DNA from: JASHVB01 sp963762885
GTDB taxonomy: Bacteria > Pseudomonadota > Alphaproteobacteria > Acetobacterales > Acetobacteraceae
NCBI GenBank assembly: GCA_963762885.1
Contig: CAVXNH010000089.1
Span: forward strand, 62,001 to 126,000
DNA: 64,000 nt
Direction of reading: 5' to 3'
Every line of letters starts with the position of its first letter. The stretch's first letter is position 1. The notes below the pieces were generated by a model, which was not told the origin of the DNA, did not search any database, and saw nothing but the letters and a program-made list of their open reading frames with translations. The translations under genes were made by a program, and so were the position numbers. Below, one piece after another: positions 28,799 through 38,461 of this stretch.

Positions 28799-29209
28799 TC
28801 AGTAGGTGTACTGGGTATATTCGGTGATCGTCCCGCCCAGCGCGCTAAGCCCGGGCGTATAGGGCGTGAACGGATAGCTCACCTGCACCGTCACCCAGAT
28901 ATTCCCGCCGCCGGTGCCGCTTTGTTGGATGCAAAGGGTAACTTGCGAGGCGTCGAGCAGCGGCGCAACCGTTGATATGTTGGCCCAGGTAGTGGGGCAT
29001 GTCGGCGAGAACTGCTCGAAGATGCTCGCCCGCCCGGCCTCACCCATCAGTCCAACCAGCGACTGGGTAATGAATAAATACCGCGCGATATCGATCGTTC
29101 CGAACAACATCCACAGGAATACCAGCAGCACCAGCGCGAATTCGATGCTGGTGGTGGCGGCGTTGCCGAGCCGCCCGCGGAGCCGCGGACTATTGGACGC
29201 GGACGACAT
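28799..29209 (-). CDS. TadE-like minor pilin / pilus assembly protein
   Basis: A 136-residue protein whose N-terminal pilin-like helix follows a short basic leader: TTSIEFALVLLVFLWMLFGTIDIARY (~18-45), including the Glu typical of TadE/TadF pseudopilins. The remainder is a small periplasmic domain with one Cys pair. It overlaps the neighbouring TadE-like gene by 20 bases and lies in the leftward arm of the Tad locus. Pseudopilins of this family are processed and take part in Flp pilus assembly. Confidence 0.8.
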   Translation of the reverse strand: MSSASNSPRLRGRLGNAATTSIEFALVLLVFLWMLFGTIDIARYLFITQSLVGLMGEAGRASIFEQFSPTCPTTWANISTVAPLLDASQVTLCIQQSGTGGGNIWVTVQVSYPFTPYTPGLSALGGTITEYTQYTY

Positions 29210-29645
29210 AGGTGGCGGAGTTCCCGGTGACGGCGCTGAACAGGAATGGCGTCGCGTTGTTGGTCGCGGTCAGTGTCACATAGGACCGATTTACACTTCC
29301 GTTCGGGCAAGTGGCTGGGCAAGAACTCTCGGTCTCGCCTGCGCTGCTGCTCCAGCACCAGCAAGCCAGGGAAACGTTTATTGTTGTTGGAGTCCAAGGC
29401 AAGGCGTAGTTAATGGCGTTTGTGATGCCTTGAGTGTCGTCGGGCCACGACAGCGCGTATTGCGCGCCGGCCCGCACCGCCTGCTCGAGTTGCATCCGTT
29501 CCTGGACGGCATTGCCAATGTCGTAGGCGGCGAGCATCAATGTCAGTATGGCCGGTGCGATCAATGCGAACTCGGCGGCGGCCACACCCCGGCAGTTGCG
29601 CCATAGAGCGCGAACTTCTCCTGAAGGTTGTATGAGACGTCGCAT
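29190..29645 (-). CDS. TadE-like minor pilin / pilus assembly protein
   Basis: A 151-residue protein with leader then GVAAAEFALIAPAILTLMLAAYDIGNAV, the classical TadE pseudopilin helix (Glu at +5-like position). The periplasmic domain contains four cysteines (ACWCWSS, SCPATC). The start lies one base after the TadG-like stop. Probably assembled with the adjacent TadE- and TadG-like proteins. Confidence 0.85.
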   Translation of the reverse strand: MRRLIQPSGEVRALWRNCRGVAAAEFALIAPAILTLMLAAYDIGNAVQERMQLEQAVRAGAQYALSWPDDTQGITNAINYALPWTPTTINVSLACWCWSSSAGETESSCPATCPNGSVNRSYVTLTATNNATPFLFSAVTGNSATYVVRVQ

Positions 29646-29646
29646 T

Positions 29647-31180
29647 TTATTCCACCACCCGCACCGCCTGGACCTGCGGCATTGTTGTTCTGGTAAACCC
29701 GAAATCTTCGCAACTGGCGGTGGTGAACCGGCTGGCCGCGTTGGTCAGGGTCAGGTAGCCGCCGACGAGGATAGAACAGATCATCGAGTTGCCCGTGTTG
29801 CCGTTCGCGCCATACGAGACATAGGAGTTGGGAAAATACATGACGCCATTCAAAATCAGAGAGCTAGCGTTGCCGCTGATATTGACCCCCGGTGCGGTGG
29901 AGGTGTCGGAGCCGTAGCCGCGGCGATAGAACAACATACCGTTAAGCGCGCTGTAGGTGGAACCCATTCCCTTGCTGTTGCTGTAGCTGCCGGTTTGTGT
30001 ACCAAGTGCGTTGAGGGTCCCGGTCGCGCTCGAGTTGATGGTCAGATTGCCGACGCTTCCGGGGTTGCCTGTCATGATGATCGTCACGCCCTGCTGCTGG
30101 GCCTGCGAGCATGCAGCGGCGCCGGACGCGGTGCTGACTTTGCATTGGATAGGGCCATTCAGCGTCAGCGAGGCGTTGACAAAGAAATAGGTCCCCGGGA
30201 CCAGGGTTAACGTCGTTGACGTCGGGATGACCAGGTTCGACGTGTAGGCATAGTACTGCTGGCCCGTCGTCCAGGAGTACGTGGTGGTCGTCCCAGTAGA
30301 GGGGTTCGCACAAGACGACCCGGCGGTAAAGGTGCCGGTCGCCGTGGCGGGCACCAATTGGTAGTTCGCCGGAAACGATGATGGGACGCAGACGGCCGTG
30401 AACGTGGTCGGCAGCGTCACCGCATCGGCGGTGTTGGGGCCGGTATACGGATTTACGGTCGGCGGCTGGTAGGATTGAGCAGCCCGCTGTAGAGTTGCGG
30501 GTACCGCATCCGGTGCAGGCTCCGACACTGACGATGCCATACGCGCTGACGATCTCACCACTAATGATACCCACCGCCGCCGCGTCGGCGGCGTTGGATG
30601 CGTAGAAGCAGACCGCGGAGGGGTCGCTAGAGTTCTTCTTGATCAGCAGGTCGCCCAAGATCGACAATACACAAGCGTTGCCGATCGTCTGGACATGAGC
30701 CACGGATCGGGAGGCTATCGTCGGCGTGGCGCTGCCGAACAAGTTCGCCAGGATCGGGGTGACAGTGACGTTGATCAGGACTTCCGCGGCGGTGGAATTG
30801 GTCGTGTAGTTTCCGGTCGCGGGCGGGTTGTTGGTGGTGATCGTGACCCGCCCGCCCGCAGTATAGCCGTTGTCGGCCGCAACGTTGGTCGCCGCGAGTT
30901 GAGCGACGCTTTCCGAATTCTCATCCGACGTATTGGCAGAAATGGCCAGCGCGCCGGCGACGGCGGATGCATCGGCAGCGTTGTCCGCGGCCGAGCGGGT
31001 TAGGTACCAGGTTCCCACCTCGGTCGCCAGGCTGACGATGCCGAGCAGGCCAACGGCGATAACGGCGAAAAACATGGCGGTCGCGCCGCGGCGATCCGTG
31101 ACCAATCCGAATAAGCGGGATTGGTACAGATGCCAGCCACCCGGGCCCAAAGCACGCCCTCCGTGTATCAGACGTACCAT
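29647..31180 (-). CDS. TadG-like pilus-associated protein with Ser/Thr/Asn-rich C-terminus, frameshifted
   Basis: The first leftward gene of the Tad locus. The N-terminal TadG helix (RRGATAMFFAVIAVGLLGIVSLATEVGTWYL, ~29-60) and ADNAADASAVAGALA identify the family. One frameshift near 30470-30490 separates this from a ~300-residue C-terminal region rich in Ser, Thr, Asn and Gly (TGTTTTYSWTTGQQYYAY, NISGNASSLILNGVMYFPNS). Corrected length ~510 aa. The low-charge, repeat-like composition suggests an exposed adhesive or beta-rich domain, which is inference. Confidence 0.78.
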
Positions 31181-31323
31181 TTTTTCGACTATAACAAATT
31201 ACTTGCGAGAAGTAACGGATTGCTTTAACGGCTGTCAATAGATCGTGACCGCCTTATGGTTACCTGATCGACGCGCCCCCTCCGGGGCGCGGGCGTTGGC
31301 AACAATCTGGCAAGGAGTGTAAC
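31181..31323. promoter_or_regulatory. Divergent Tad-locus promoter region with two inverted repeats
   Basis: The region between the TadG-like gene and flp. TTACTT-GCGAG-AAGTAA (31199-31215) is a 6-bp inverted repeat in an AT-rich stretch and could be an operator shared by both arms. CGCGCCCC/GGGGCGCG (31272-31279 and 31284-31291) is a stable hairpin in the flp leader and could be an attenuator or mRNA stabiliser. AAGGAG (31312-31317) is a strong ribosome site for flp. Confidence 0.5.
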
Positions 31324-31533
31324 ATGCTTCGCGTAATGATTTGGCCGAAACTGATGATGTCTCGGATGACCGATGCACTGCGTGACCGCAAGGGCATCTC
31401 GGCGATGGAATACGGCATTCTCGCTGCCGCCATCATCGGTGTGGTCGCCACCGCGGCAACCAACCTTGGCACCGAACTCAGCACGCTGTTCAATGCGGTC
31501 GTCCAGGACCTCAAGAACGCGGTCGGCGGTTAG
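31324..31533 (+). CDS. flp: Flp-family major pilin
   Basis: A 69-residue prepilin. The 24-residue basic leader ends in Gly24, followed by ISAMEYGILAAAIIGVVATAA, the Flp signature with Glu29-Tyr30 after the cleavage site. The hydrophobic helix drives assembly of bundled Flp pili. A strong AAGGAG ribosome site suits the high expression expected of a major subunit. The hairpin just upstream may stabilise its message. Confidence 0.95.
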   Translation: MLRVMIWPKLMMSRMTDALRDRKGISAMEYGILAAAIIGVVATAATNLGTELSTLFNAVVQDLKNAVGG

Positions 31534-31670
31534 GCTATCGGCATCGCCTATCACCGCGCTCGCACGGGCAGATGGCCGAACCGTTCGCTTACATCGAACG
31601 GTCGTGCCTGACGCCCGCGCGGCCGGGGGCGAGGTAACTCGTGCAATCGTCAACGGGGAGCAGTAGCACG

Positions 31671-32195
31671 ATGGAGTGGCTTGGGGCGATCCTGGCCGCA
31701 CTGGTTGTTGCGCTGCTGGTGCTCGCCGCATTGGCCGACGTTGCGACACGGACCATCCCCGACGGCATCGCGGTTGGCGTTGGCCTGCTTGGCATGGCAA
31801 TGCGCCTGCTCATGGGCCCCTCCGCATTGGCTGTCTCCGCCGCCATCGCCCTGACGTTGTTCGCACTACTTGTTGTATTACATGCGCGCGGCCTGATGGG
31901 CGGCGGCGATGTGAAACTGGCCGCCGCAACCTGCCTCGGCCTCTCGTTGCATCCGGCCTATCGGTTCGTCGTCGTCACCGCCATAGCCGGTGGTATTCTG
32001 GCGCTGCTGCACCTCGCCGCCCGTTGGGGCCTGCGCGACGCGAAGCGGCTGGCGCCGCCGCCGCGCGGGGCGTCGCTGGCACGCCGCGTCATCTCTGCCG
32101 AACGCTGGCGAATCGCACGCCACGGCTCGCTTCCCTATGGCGTCGCCATAGCGTGTGGCGGCATTTGGGCTGTGCTGATCGGTCAAGGAAGCTGA
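31671..32195 (+). CDS. cpaA: Prepilin peptidase TadV/CpaA
   Basis: A 174-residue type IV leader aspartyl peptidase. The two catalytic aspartates are Asp23 (ADVATRTIPD) and Asp80 (GLMGGGDVKL). Multiple hydrophobic helices place it in the inner membrane. It cleaves the Flp and TadE/F leaders. ATG 31671 was chosen after GGGAG; a GTG ten codons upstream is possible. Confidence 0.92.
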   Translation: MEWLGAILAALVVALLVLAALADVATRTIPDGIAVGVGLLGMAMRLLMGPSALAVSAAIALTLFALLVVLHARGLMGGGDVKLAAATCLGLSLHPAYRFVVVTAIAGGILALLHLAARWGLRDAKRLAPPPRGASLARRVISAERWRIARHGSLPYGVAIACGGIWAVLIGQGS

Positions 32196-32198
32196 CAC

Positions 32199-33054
32199 AT
32201 GTCGCTACGCCTCGTCATCATCGGACTGATGTTCACCGCTGCCATAGCCTTCGGTCTGATCGCCTATCAGATCACGCACCGGACCCAGATCGGGCCGACC
32301 CAGATTGCGCAAGGACCGGTGAGCGGGCCGCTGATGGTCGGCTACCTGGTGGCCACACACGCCGTGCCGCCGGGAACGCTGGCGCGCATTGACGATTTCG
32401 CCCCGAAGACCGTCCCATCCGCGGAGGTTCCTCCGGGCGTCATTGTCGACACCCCAGACGCACGCAACGCTCTGCGCGGCTCGCTGGTTCGGCATTACGT
32501 CGAGCCCGGGGCGCCGCTGATGCAGGCCGACCTGATGCGGCCGCACGATCGCGGCTTCCTGGCCGCGGTGCTGGCACCTGGCACGCGCGCGGTGTCCATC
32601 GGTGTCGATTCGGTGACCGGGGTCGCCGGACTTATCTGGCCGGGTGATCGCGTGGATGTTATCCTGACGCAGGAGATCGGCCAAAATGGTGGACGCGCCG
32701 GGCGCCTCATTACAGGTGAGACCGTCCTGGCAAATGTCGAGGTGATCGCAATCGATCAGAACATCGCCCAGGGCACGCCTGTTAATGGCACCTCCGCCGG
32801 TCACCTGGCCGGTGACGGTGACCATCCAGGCGACATCCGACGATGCCGAGAAACTTGCTGTCGCAATGCAGCTCGGCCGTCTTAGCCTTGCCGTGAGGGC
32901 GCTGGACGACCTGCGTCCAGGCGGCAGTGAGGCCGGCACGGCGGTCACAGGCATGGACGTGTCGCCGGAGTTGGCGCGGGCAAGCGCCGCCTCCATCGGA
33001 TCGCGGGTTCAGGTCATCCAGGGAGCCCAGCGCGGCGAAGTGACGTTCCGATGA
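32199..33054 (+). CDS. cpaB: Flp pilus assembly protein CpaB/RcpC, frameshifted
   Basis: An N-terminal membrane anchor, then an SAF domain (VATHAVPPGTLARIDDF) and RcpC domain (GTRAVSIGVDSVTGVAGLIWPGDRVDVILTQ). The frame breaks near 32795 and the C-terminal piece (VTIQATSDDAEKLAVAMQLGRLSLAVRAL) continues in another frame. Corrected length ~285 aa fits CpaB. It is thought to stabilise or gate the secretin in the periplasm. It overlaps the cpaC start by four bases. Confidence 0.87.
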
Positions 33055-34596
33055 AGCATCTCTTACGGGGGCTGCCGCTGCTCCTTGTACTGGGGACGCT
33101 GACGGTCGTCCCCACTCTCGCGCAGCCACCGCCTGGTGCCCCGCAGCCGCAGAACATGTCGCCGCCTCCGGCGCCGGCCCGGCCGCAGCCCGTGGTCGTC
33201 CAGGCGGGCACCGGCATGCTGCTGCCGCTGCCGGCGCCAGCCAGCACCGTCATGTCCGCCGATCCGGGCGTCGCGCGGGTGCAGCCGGCATCGCCCACCA
33301 GCCTGTTCCTGATGGGTGTCGCCCAGGGTCACACCACGGTGATCGCCGCGTCCGAGGCCGGCACCGCGATCGTGCAGTACCGATGTGACGGTGACCGGCG
33401 TCGCCGGTGGCACACCGACGCCGATCATGGGGCCGGGCACCGGACCAGCCGCCGCCGGCCTGACCCCGCAAACGGCTGAGCAAATCCAGGGCATGATCCA
33501 CCGGCTGATGCCCGGCGGCTTATCGATACGGGCCACCGCGGACGGCGGCCGGCTGGTGCTCAGCGGCGTGGTGCCGAACGCCGCAACCGCGGAGCAAGCC
33601 GAGGCGATCGCCCGGGGTCTTGCCGGCGAGCGGACGGTGATCGTCGCGCAGTTCGCGGTACTTTCCAGCATCCAGGTGAACGTCCGGGTGCGAATGGCCG
33701 AGATCGACCGGACCATCGAACGCCAACTCGGCTTCAACTGGCAGGCCCTGGGCAATAATGGGTCGTGGCGGCTTGGCACACTGACGGGCGCTGCCGCCGC
33801 CGGCGTACCCGCGCTGTTGGCGGTGCCCACCGTCGGATTCCCCAACTCGGCGTTTAACCCGTTGCAGGCGTTGGGCCTGACCAGCGCGCCGAACCAGATC
33901 GGCGCAGGCTTCACCAACGGCCATTGGGACGTCAATGCGATCATCGACGCTCTGGCCACCGACCAGCTTGTCACCATCCTCGCTGAGCCGAACCTCACGG
34001 CACAGTCTGGTGAGCCGGCCAGCTTCCTGGCGGGCGGCGAGTTTCCGGTTCCCATCGCGGGCAACACCAGCAACGGCGCGACGACGGTCACAGTCGATTT
34101 CAAGCAGTATGGCATCAGCCTCGAAGTGGTGCCGACGGTACTGTCGCCGACTCGGCTCAACCTGCGGGTGCGCCCTGAGGTCAGCCAGCTTACCAACACC
34201 GGTGCCGTCAGCGTGCCGATTAACGGCGGCACGCTGACAATTCCGGCGTTGACCGTGCGGCGGGCGGAAACGACCGTGGAGCTTGGCAGCGGCCAGAGCT
34301 TCGCCATCGCCGGCCTGCTGCAGCGGACCTCGTCCGATTCGACCAACGCGCTGCCCGGCCTTGGCGAACTGCCGGTGATCGGCGCGCTGTTCAAGTCAAC
34401 AGATTTTATGCGCGGCGAGAGCGAACTGGTTATTATAGTTACGCCCTATCTGGTGAAGCCGGCCGCCAATCCTGCGTCGCTGCAACTGCCGACCGACGGA
34501 TTCAAGCCGGCTACCGATCTCGACCGAATTTTGCTTGGCCATCAGCTTGCGCAACCTGGTGGAGCGTCCCTCGATGCCGGCTTCATCCTGAAATGA
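33051..34596 (+). CDS. cpaC: Flp pilus secretin CpaC/RcpA, frameshifted
   Basis: Signal peptide (LLRGLPLLLVLGTLTVVPTLAQ), Pro-rich linker, N-terminal pilus/secretin domain (STVMSADPGVARVQPASPTSLFLMGVAQGHTTV), then a frame break near 33380 explained by one extra C. The second frame holds a BON-like segment and the secretin domain (ATDQLVTILAEPNLTAQSGEPASFLAGGEFPVP, ending VIGALFKS). Corrected length ~514 aa. It forms the outer-membrane pore for the pilus. Confidence 0.9.
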
Positions 34597-34943
34597 GAAG
34601 GATCATGCGAGCAACGCTCCCTATCCTGTTGCTATTGACGGTCGCGGGCTGCATCCCGGATGCCTTCGACCGGCCGGGCACCTGGAGCCTGCCGCCAACG
34701 GGGCTGGCTTCGAACGACAACAACCTGCGCACCATGGTGGTCAATCCCAACGACCTTGTGGCGGGGACCGGTGAGGACACCAGCGTGGGCTCGGAGGCGG
34801 AACGCCCGGTCGAGATGCTGGTGAGCGGGCGTCGTCAGCGACTGCCGTCGGTCAGTGCTTCCGATATCGGGACAAGCGGGTTGCAGCAGCAGCAGCAGCC
34901 AGGTGCGGCGGGGGCGGCCGGTGGCCCTGGACCTCAGCAGTAA
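34593..34943 (+). CDS. Small lipoprotein of the Tad locus (CpaD position)
   Basis: A 116-residue predicted lipoprotein with signal ILLLLTVAGC (lipobox Cys ~20), a short conserved-looking core (TWSLPPTGLASNDNNLRTMVVNPNDLVAGTGED) and a Gln/Gly-rich tail. The initial ATG overlaps the cpaC stop; an ATG at 34605 has a better ribosome site (AGAAGGA). It occupies the place of cpaD/rcpB between the secretin and TadZ genes. It is shorter than the CpaD family and lacks features I can tie to it, so it may be a functional substitute acting as secretin pilotin. Confidence 0.75.
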   Translation: MRRIMRATLPILLLLTVAGCIPDAFDRPGTWSLPPTGLASNDNNLRTMVVNPNDLVAGTGEDTSVGSEAERPVEMLVSGRRQRLPSVSASDIGTSGLQQQQQPGAAGAAGGPGPQQ

Positions 34944-34953
34944 CGTCGTCCGC

Positions 34954-36159
34954 ATGGCGCAGCAGACAGCACCCGTTGCGTCGTTGGACATTGGCCGCCG
35001 TGTCGTGGCCATGGTCGACGACGAGGCCACGGCGACAGCGCTCCGCACCGGCCTTGCCGCGCTGGGCGACGATTTCGAGTTGCGCCGCGGCGACATCCGG
35101 GCAGCCACACGCTTCTTCGAACGAGCATCGCCAGCGCAGGCGCTCATTGTCGATATTTCGGGGATCGATAACCCGCAGGCGGCGTTGGACGATCTGGCTC
35201 GGGTATGTCCGCCCGACGTTCGGGTGTTCGTGATCGGCGAGAGCACCGATATCGGCTTCTATCGTTTGTTGGTCCAGGACCTCGGCGTCACCGAGTATCT
35301 GCCCAAGCCGGTTACGCGGGACCTCGTGCTACGGTTGCTGCTGCCGCATTTGGGCGGCGGGACCGCGGACCGCCTGGGCAGCGGCGCGCGGGGTGGGCAT
35401 CTTGTTGCCATCTGCGGTGCGCGCGGGGGCGTGGGCACCAGCAGCATTGCGCTGAACCTCGCCTACGAGATCATGGATACCGTGAAGGGCCACGTCGCGC
35501 TTGTGGACCTGCATGTGCAAGGCGGCGAGGTCGCGCTGATGCTGGGGGTGCGGCCGGGTCCCGGTCTGCGTATCGCCCTGGAGGACGCCGACCGGGTCGA
35601 TGGCCTGTTCCTCGAGCGCGCATCGATCGAGATCGAGCCGCGGCTTCGGCTGATCGCGTCCGAGGAAGCATTCGACACCGAAGCGACGGTGACCGAGGCC
35701 GGTCTGGCGCGCGTGCTGGACCTGCTGCTGCAAAAGTTCAATTTCATTGTCGCCGACATCCCGATGCCGCTGCCGCCCGCGATGCTGCGGGTGCTGACCC
35801 TGGCGCGTCAGGTGGTAGTCGTGTTGACGCCCGACGTTGCCAGCCTGCGCGACACGCAGAACATCCGCCGCATGGTGACCGGCATCACCGGTGCGGACCG
35901 GGTGATCACGGTGCTGAACCGGTCCGACATGAAAGGCGGGATCGAGCAGCAACTGATCGAGAAGGCGATCATGGGAAAGCCCGATGTGATCATTCCAGAC
36001 CTGGGACGCGGTATGCTGGAAGCCATCAATCTTGGCGTCCCCGCGGTCCGCCGGGTGCCGTCGCTACACCGCTATCTGGCGCCCCTGGTTCGCGAAATCT
36101 CCGGCGTCAAGCATGGCTCGGGAGGGCGCTCATGGCTGCGGAAGATCTTCGGCCGGTAA
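34954..36159 (+). CDS. cpaE: Pilus localisation ATPase TadZ/CpaE
   Basis: A 401-residue protein. The N-terminal atypical receiver domain (DFELRRGDIRAATRFF..ALIVDISG.. VFVIGES.. YLPKPVTRDLVLRLL) is followed by a MinD/ParA-type domain with the deviant Walker A CGARGGVGTSS and ADIPMPLPP in place of Walker B DxP. TadZ positions the pilus machinery. The start is ambiguous (GTG 34921 or ATG 34954). The C-terminus overlaps cpaF by 28 bases. Confidence 0.9.
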   Translation: MAQQTAPVASLDIGRRVVAMVDDEATATALRTGLAALGDDFELRRGDIRAATRFFERASPAQALIVDISGIDNPQAALDDLARVCPPDVRVFVIGESTDIGFYRLLVQDLGVTEYLPKPVTRDLVLRLLLPHLGGGTADRLGSGARGGHLVAICGARGGVGTSSIALNLAYEIMDTVKGHVALVDLHVQGGEVALMLGVRPGPGLRIALEDADRVDGLFLERASIEIEPRLRLIASEEAFDTEATVTEAGLARVLDLLLQKFNFIVADIPMPLPPAMLRVLTLARQVVVVLTPDVASLRDTQNIRRMVTGITGADRVITVLNRSDMKGGIEQQLIEKAIMGKPDVIIPDLGRGMLEAINLGVPAVRRVPSLHRYLAPLVREISGVKHGSGGRSWLRKIFGR

Positions 36160-37502
36160 AGGTTTTCGGCCGGCGCGACACGCCGCAAGCGGTGCTTGAT
36201 GCCGTTCCGCCCACGCCGACATTGCGTCCGCTCGTGCTGGTGCAGGCGGATCAGATGACCAGCGAGCTGCGGGTGCGGGCGCTGCGGCAGATCGATCCGG
36301 CGGCGGCGTCCGAACTGTCGCTGTCGCAGTTGCGGCGCCAGTTGGAACAGATCATCCACGACATCGCCAACGAGGAGCGCTACGAGCTGTCCGCCCGCGA
36401 GCAAACGCGGCTGGCCGAGGAACTTGCCCAGGACATGATGGGCTACGGGCCGATCGAGCCGCTGCTGCGCGACGACGAAGTCACCGACATCATGGTGAAC
36501 GCACCTGACTCGGTGTACGTCGAGCGCCACGGCAAGATCGAGCTGACCGACGTGCAGTTCCGTGACGCCGATCATATCGCGGCGCTGGCACAAAAGATCG
36601 TCGCGCGGGTTGGGCGGCGCATCGACGAAGCGAGCCCGATGGTGGATGCCAGGTTGCACGACGGCAGCCGGGTGAATGTGATCTTCCCGCCGCTTGCGAT
36701 CGACAGCCCGTGCATCTCGATTCGCAAATTCTCGCGCCAACGGCTCGGCCTGACGGAAATGGTCGAGAACGGCACAATGACCGCAGGCGTCGGGCGGCTG
36801 TTGGGTATCGCCGCGCGCGCGCGGCTCAACGTGCTCATTGCAGGCGGCACCGGATCGGGCAAGACCATGTTGCTCAACGCCATGAGCTTCATGATCGACG
36901 CCGGCGAGCGGATCATCTCGATCGAGGACGCCGCGGAGTTGCAGTTGCGGCAGCGGCACGTGATTCGGCTGGAGACGCGTCCCGCCAACCTGGAAGGCAC
37001 CGGCCAGATCACCCAGCGCGACCTGATGGCCAACGCGCTGCGCATGCGTCCCGACCGCATCATCATCGGCGAGGTGCGCGGTCCCGAAGCGTTCGACATG
37101 CTCCAGGCGATGAACACCGGGCATGACGGATCGATGTGCACGGTGCACGCCAACACCACGCGCGATGCACTGACCCGCGTCGAGAACATGGTGCAGATGG
37201 GATCGTTCCAGCTCCCGGTGCGAGCCATCCGCCAGCAGATCGTCGGTGCGGTAGACATCATCGTGCACGTTGAACGGATGCATGACGGCCAGCGCCGGGT
37301 CACCCAGGTCAGCGAAGTGTGCAACCTGGAAGGCGACGTGATCACGATGAACGACATCGTGCTGTTCGAATTCGAGCGCGAAGATGCGCAGGGACGCGTC
37401 GTGGGGCATTACCGTGCGTCGCATTCTCGCCCGGCGTTCATTCCGCGGCTGGAGTTTTATGGCCTCGGCAAGGCCTGGGCGACGGCGATCGGCGAGGCCT
37501 GA
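36132..37502 (+). CDS. cpaF: Pilus assembly ATPase CpaF/TadA
   Basis: A 456-residue type II/IV secretion ATPase. The N-terminal region with YGPIEPLLRDDEVTDIMVN is followed by Walker A GGTGSGKT (238-245), Asp box and Walker B RIIIGEVRGPEAFDMLQAMNTGHDGS, and the His box MCTVHANT. It is a hexameric cytoplasmic motor powering Flp pilus assembly. The start lies inside cpaE. Intact. Confidence 0.96.
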   Translation: MAAEDLRPVKVFGRRDTPQAVLDAVPPTPTLRPLVLVQADQMTSELRVRALRQIDPAAASELSLSQLRRQLEQIIHDIANEERYELSAREQTRLAEELAQDMMGYGPIEPLLRDDEVTDIMVNAPDSVYVERHGKIELTDVQFRDADHIAALAQKIVARVGRRIDEASPMVDARLHDGSRVNVIFPPLAIDSPCISIRKFSRQRLGLTEMVENGTMTAGVGRLLGIAARARLNVLIAGGTGSGKTMLLNAMSFMIDAGERIISIEDAAELQLRQRHVIRLETRPANLEGTGQITQRDLMANALRMRPDRIIIGEVRGPEAFDMLQAMNTGHDGSMCTVHANTTRDALTRVENMVQMGSFQLPVRAIRQQIVGAVDIIVHVERMHDGQRRVTQVSEVCNLEGDVITMNDIVLFEFEREDAQGRVVGHYRASHSRPAFIPRLEFYGLGKAWATAIGEA

Positions 37503-37504
37503 GC

Positions 37505-38461
37505 ATGAGCATCGGTTGGCTCCTGCCGCTGCTGATTCTCGTCATCGTAACGATGGCATCGGTGCTGACGATCACGGTGACGCGCCGGCGCCAGGCGTTG
37601 CTACGGCGATTGGAAGAGATCATTCCCAGCGCCGTGCCGGTGGGGAGCGCCGCCGAGGAAACCCGCAGCATCCGTGTAGAGCGGCCGCAGGGCTCGCACC
37701 TCAACCGGATCGCGCTGGTGCTGCGGGTCCCGCAGGATCTGCCGCTGGCTCACGTTGTCGCACCGGGCTGGGTATTTGCGGCCACCACCGTTGGCGCGTT
37801 GGGCGCGATATGGGTGCTCCATTTCGTCACCTCCTGGCTGCTGAGCGGGCTGGGAGGCATCGTGATCTGGGTGATGCTGACGCGTTGGTTGTTCGGCTGG
37901 GAACTCGCACGCTACCGGGCGAAACTGTTGGGTCAGCTACCGGATACTGTACAACTGGTGGTGAGCGCGACGCGCGCCGGCCTGCCGATCTTTGAGGCGT
38001 TCCGCGCCATCGCCGACGAGATGCCGTCGCCAACGCGCGATGAATTCATCCGGGTGAACAACGAAATGGCGCTCGGCGTTGCGGCCGAGGACGCGCTGCT
38101 GAGCATGCATCAGCGAACTGGTGTGACCGAGTATGCGATTTTCGCCGTCACCATTGGCGTTCAGGCACGGAGCGGTGGCCGGCTTGCCGAGACGATCCAG
38201 AACCTGGCGGAAACCGTGCGGGAACGCCTGGCCATCGCCGCGCGCGCGCGGGCTCTGGCGGGCGAGGCAAAAATCTCCGCCATTATCATGGGCGTACTGC
38301 CGATCATCGCCGGAGCCATGTTGAGCTTTGTGCAGCCGGGACATCTTGATCCGCTGTTCAACGACCCTCGCGGCGTGCGAATGTTCATGGTCGGCGTGAT
38401 TACGCTGTTCCTTGGCGCGGTCACCATGCGCCAACTGATCCGGGGAGCGACCACGGATTGA
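37505..38461 (+). CDS. tadB: Pilus assembly inner-membrane protein TadB
   Basis: A 318-residue GspF-type protein. N-terminal helix (residues ~3-25), further helices near 80-130 and the T2SSF domain (LLGQLPDTVQLVVSATRAGLPIFEAFRAIADEMPSP... GVQARSGGRLAETIQNLAETVRERL), ending in two C-terminal helices. It anchors the CpaF motor. It starts two bases after cpaF and overlaps tadC by four bases. Confidence 0.94.
   Translation: MSIGWLLPLLILVIVTMASVLTITVTRRRQALLRRLEEIIPSAVPVGSAAEETRSIRVERPQGSHLNRIALVLRVPQDLPLAHVVAPGWVFAATTVGALGAIWVLHFVTSWLLSGLGGIVIWVMLTRWLFGWELARYRAKLLGQLPDTVQLVVSATRAGLPIFEAFRAIADEMPSPTRDEFIRVNNEMALGVAAEDALLSMHQRTGVTEYAIFAVTIGVQARSGGRLAETIQNLAETVRERLAIAARARALAGEAKISAIIMGVLPIIAGAMLSFVQPGHLDPLFNDPRGVRMFMVGVITLFLGAVTMRQLIRGATTD

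Noticed and set aside
34855..34953. Longer N-terminus for CpaE
   Set aside because: The upstream codons lie inside the lipoprotein gene and show no family similarity; GTG 34921 remains possible.
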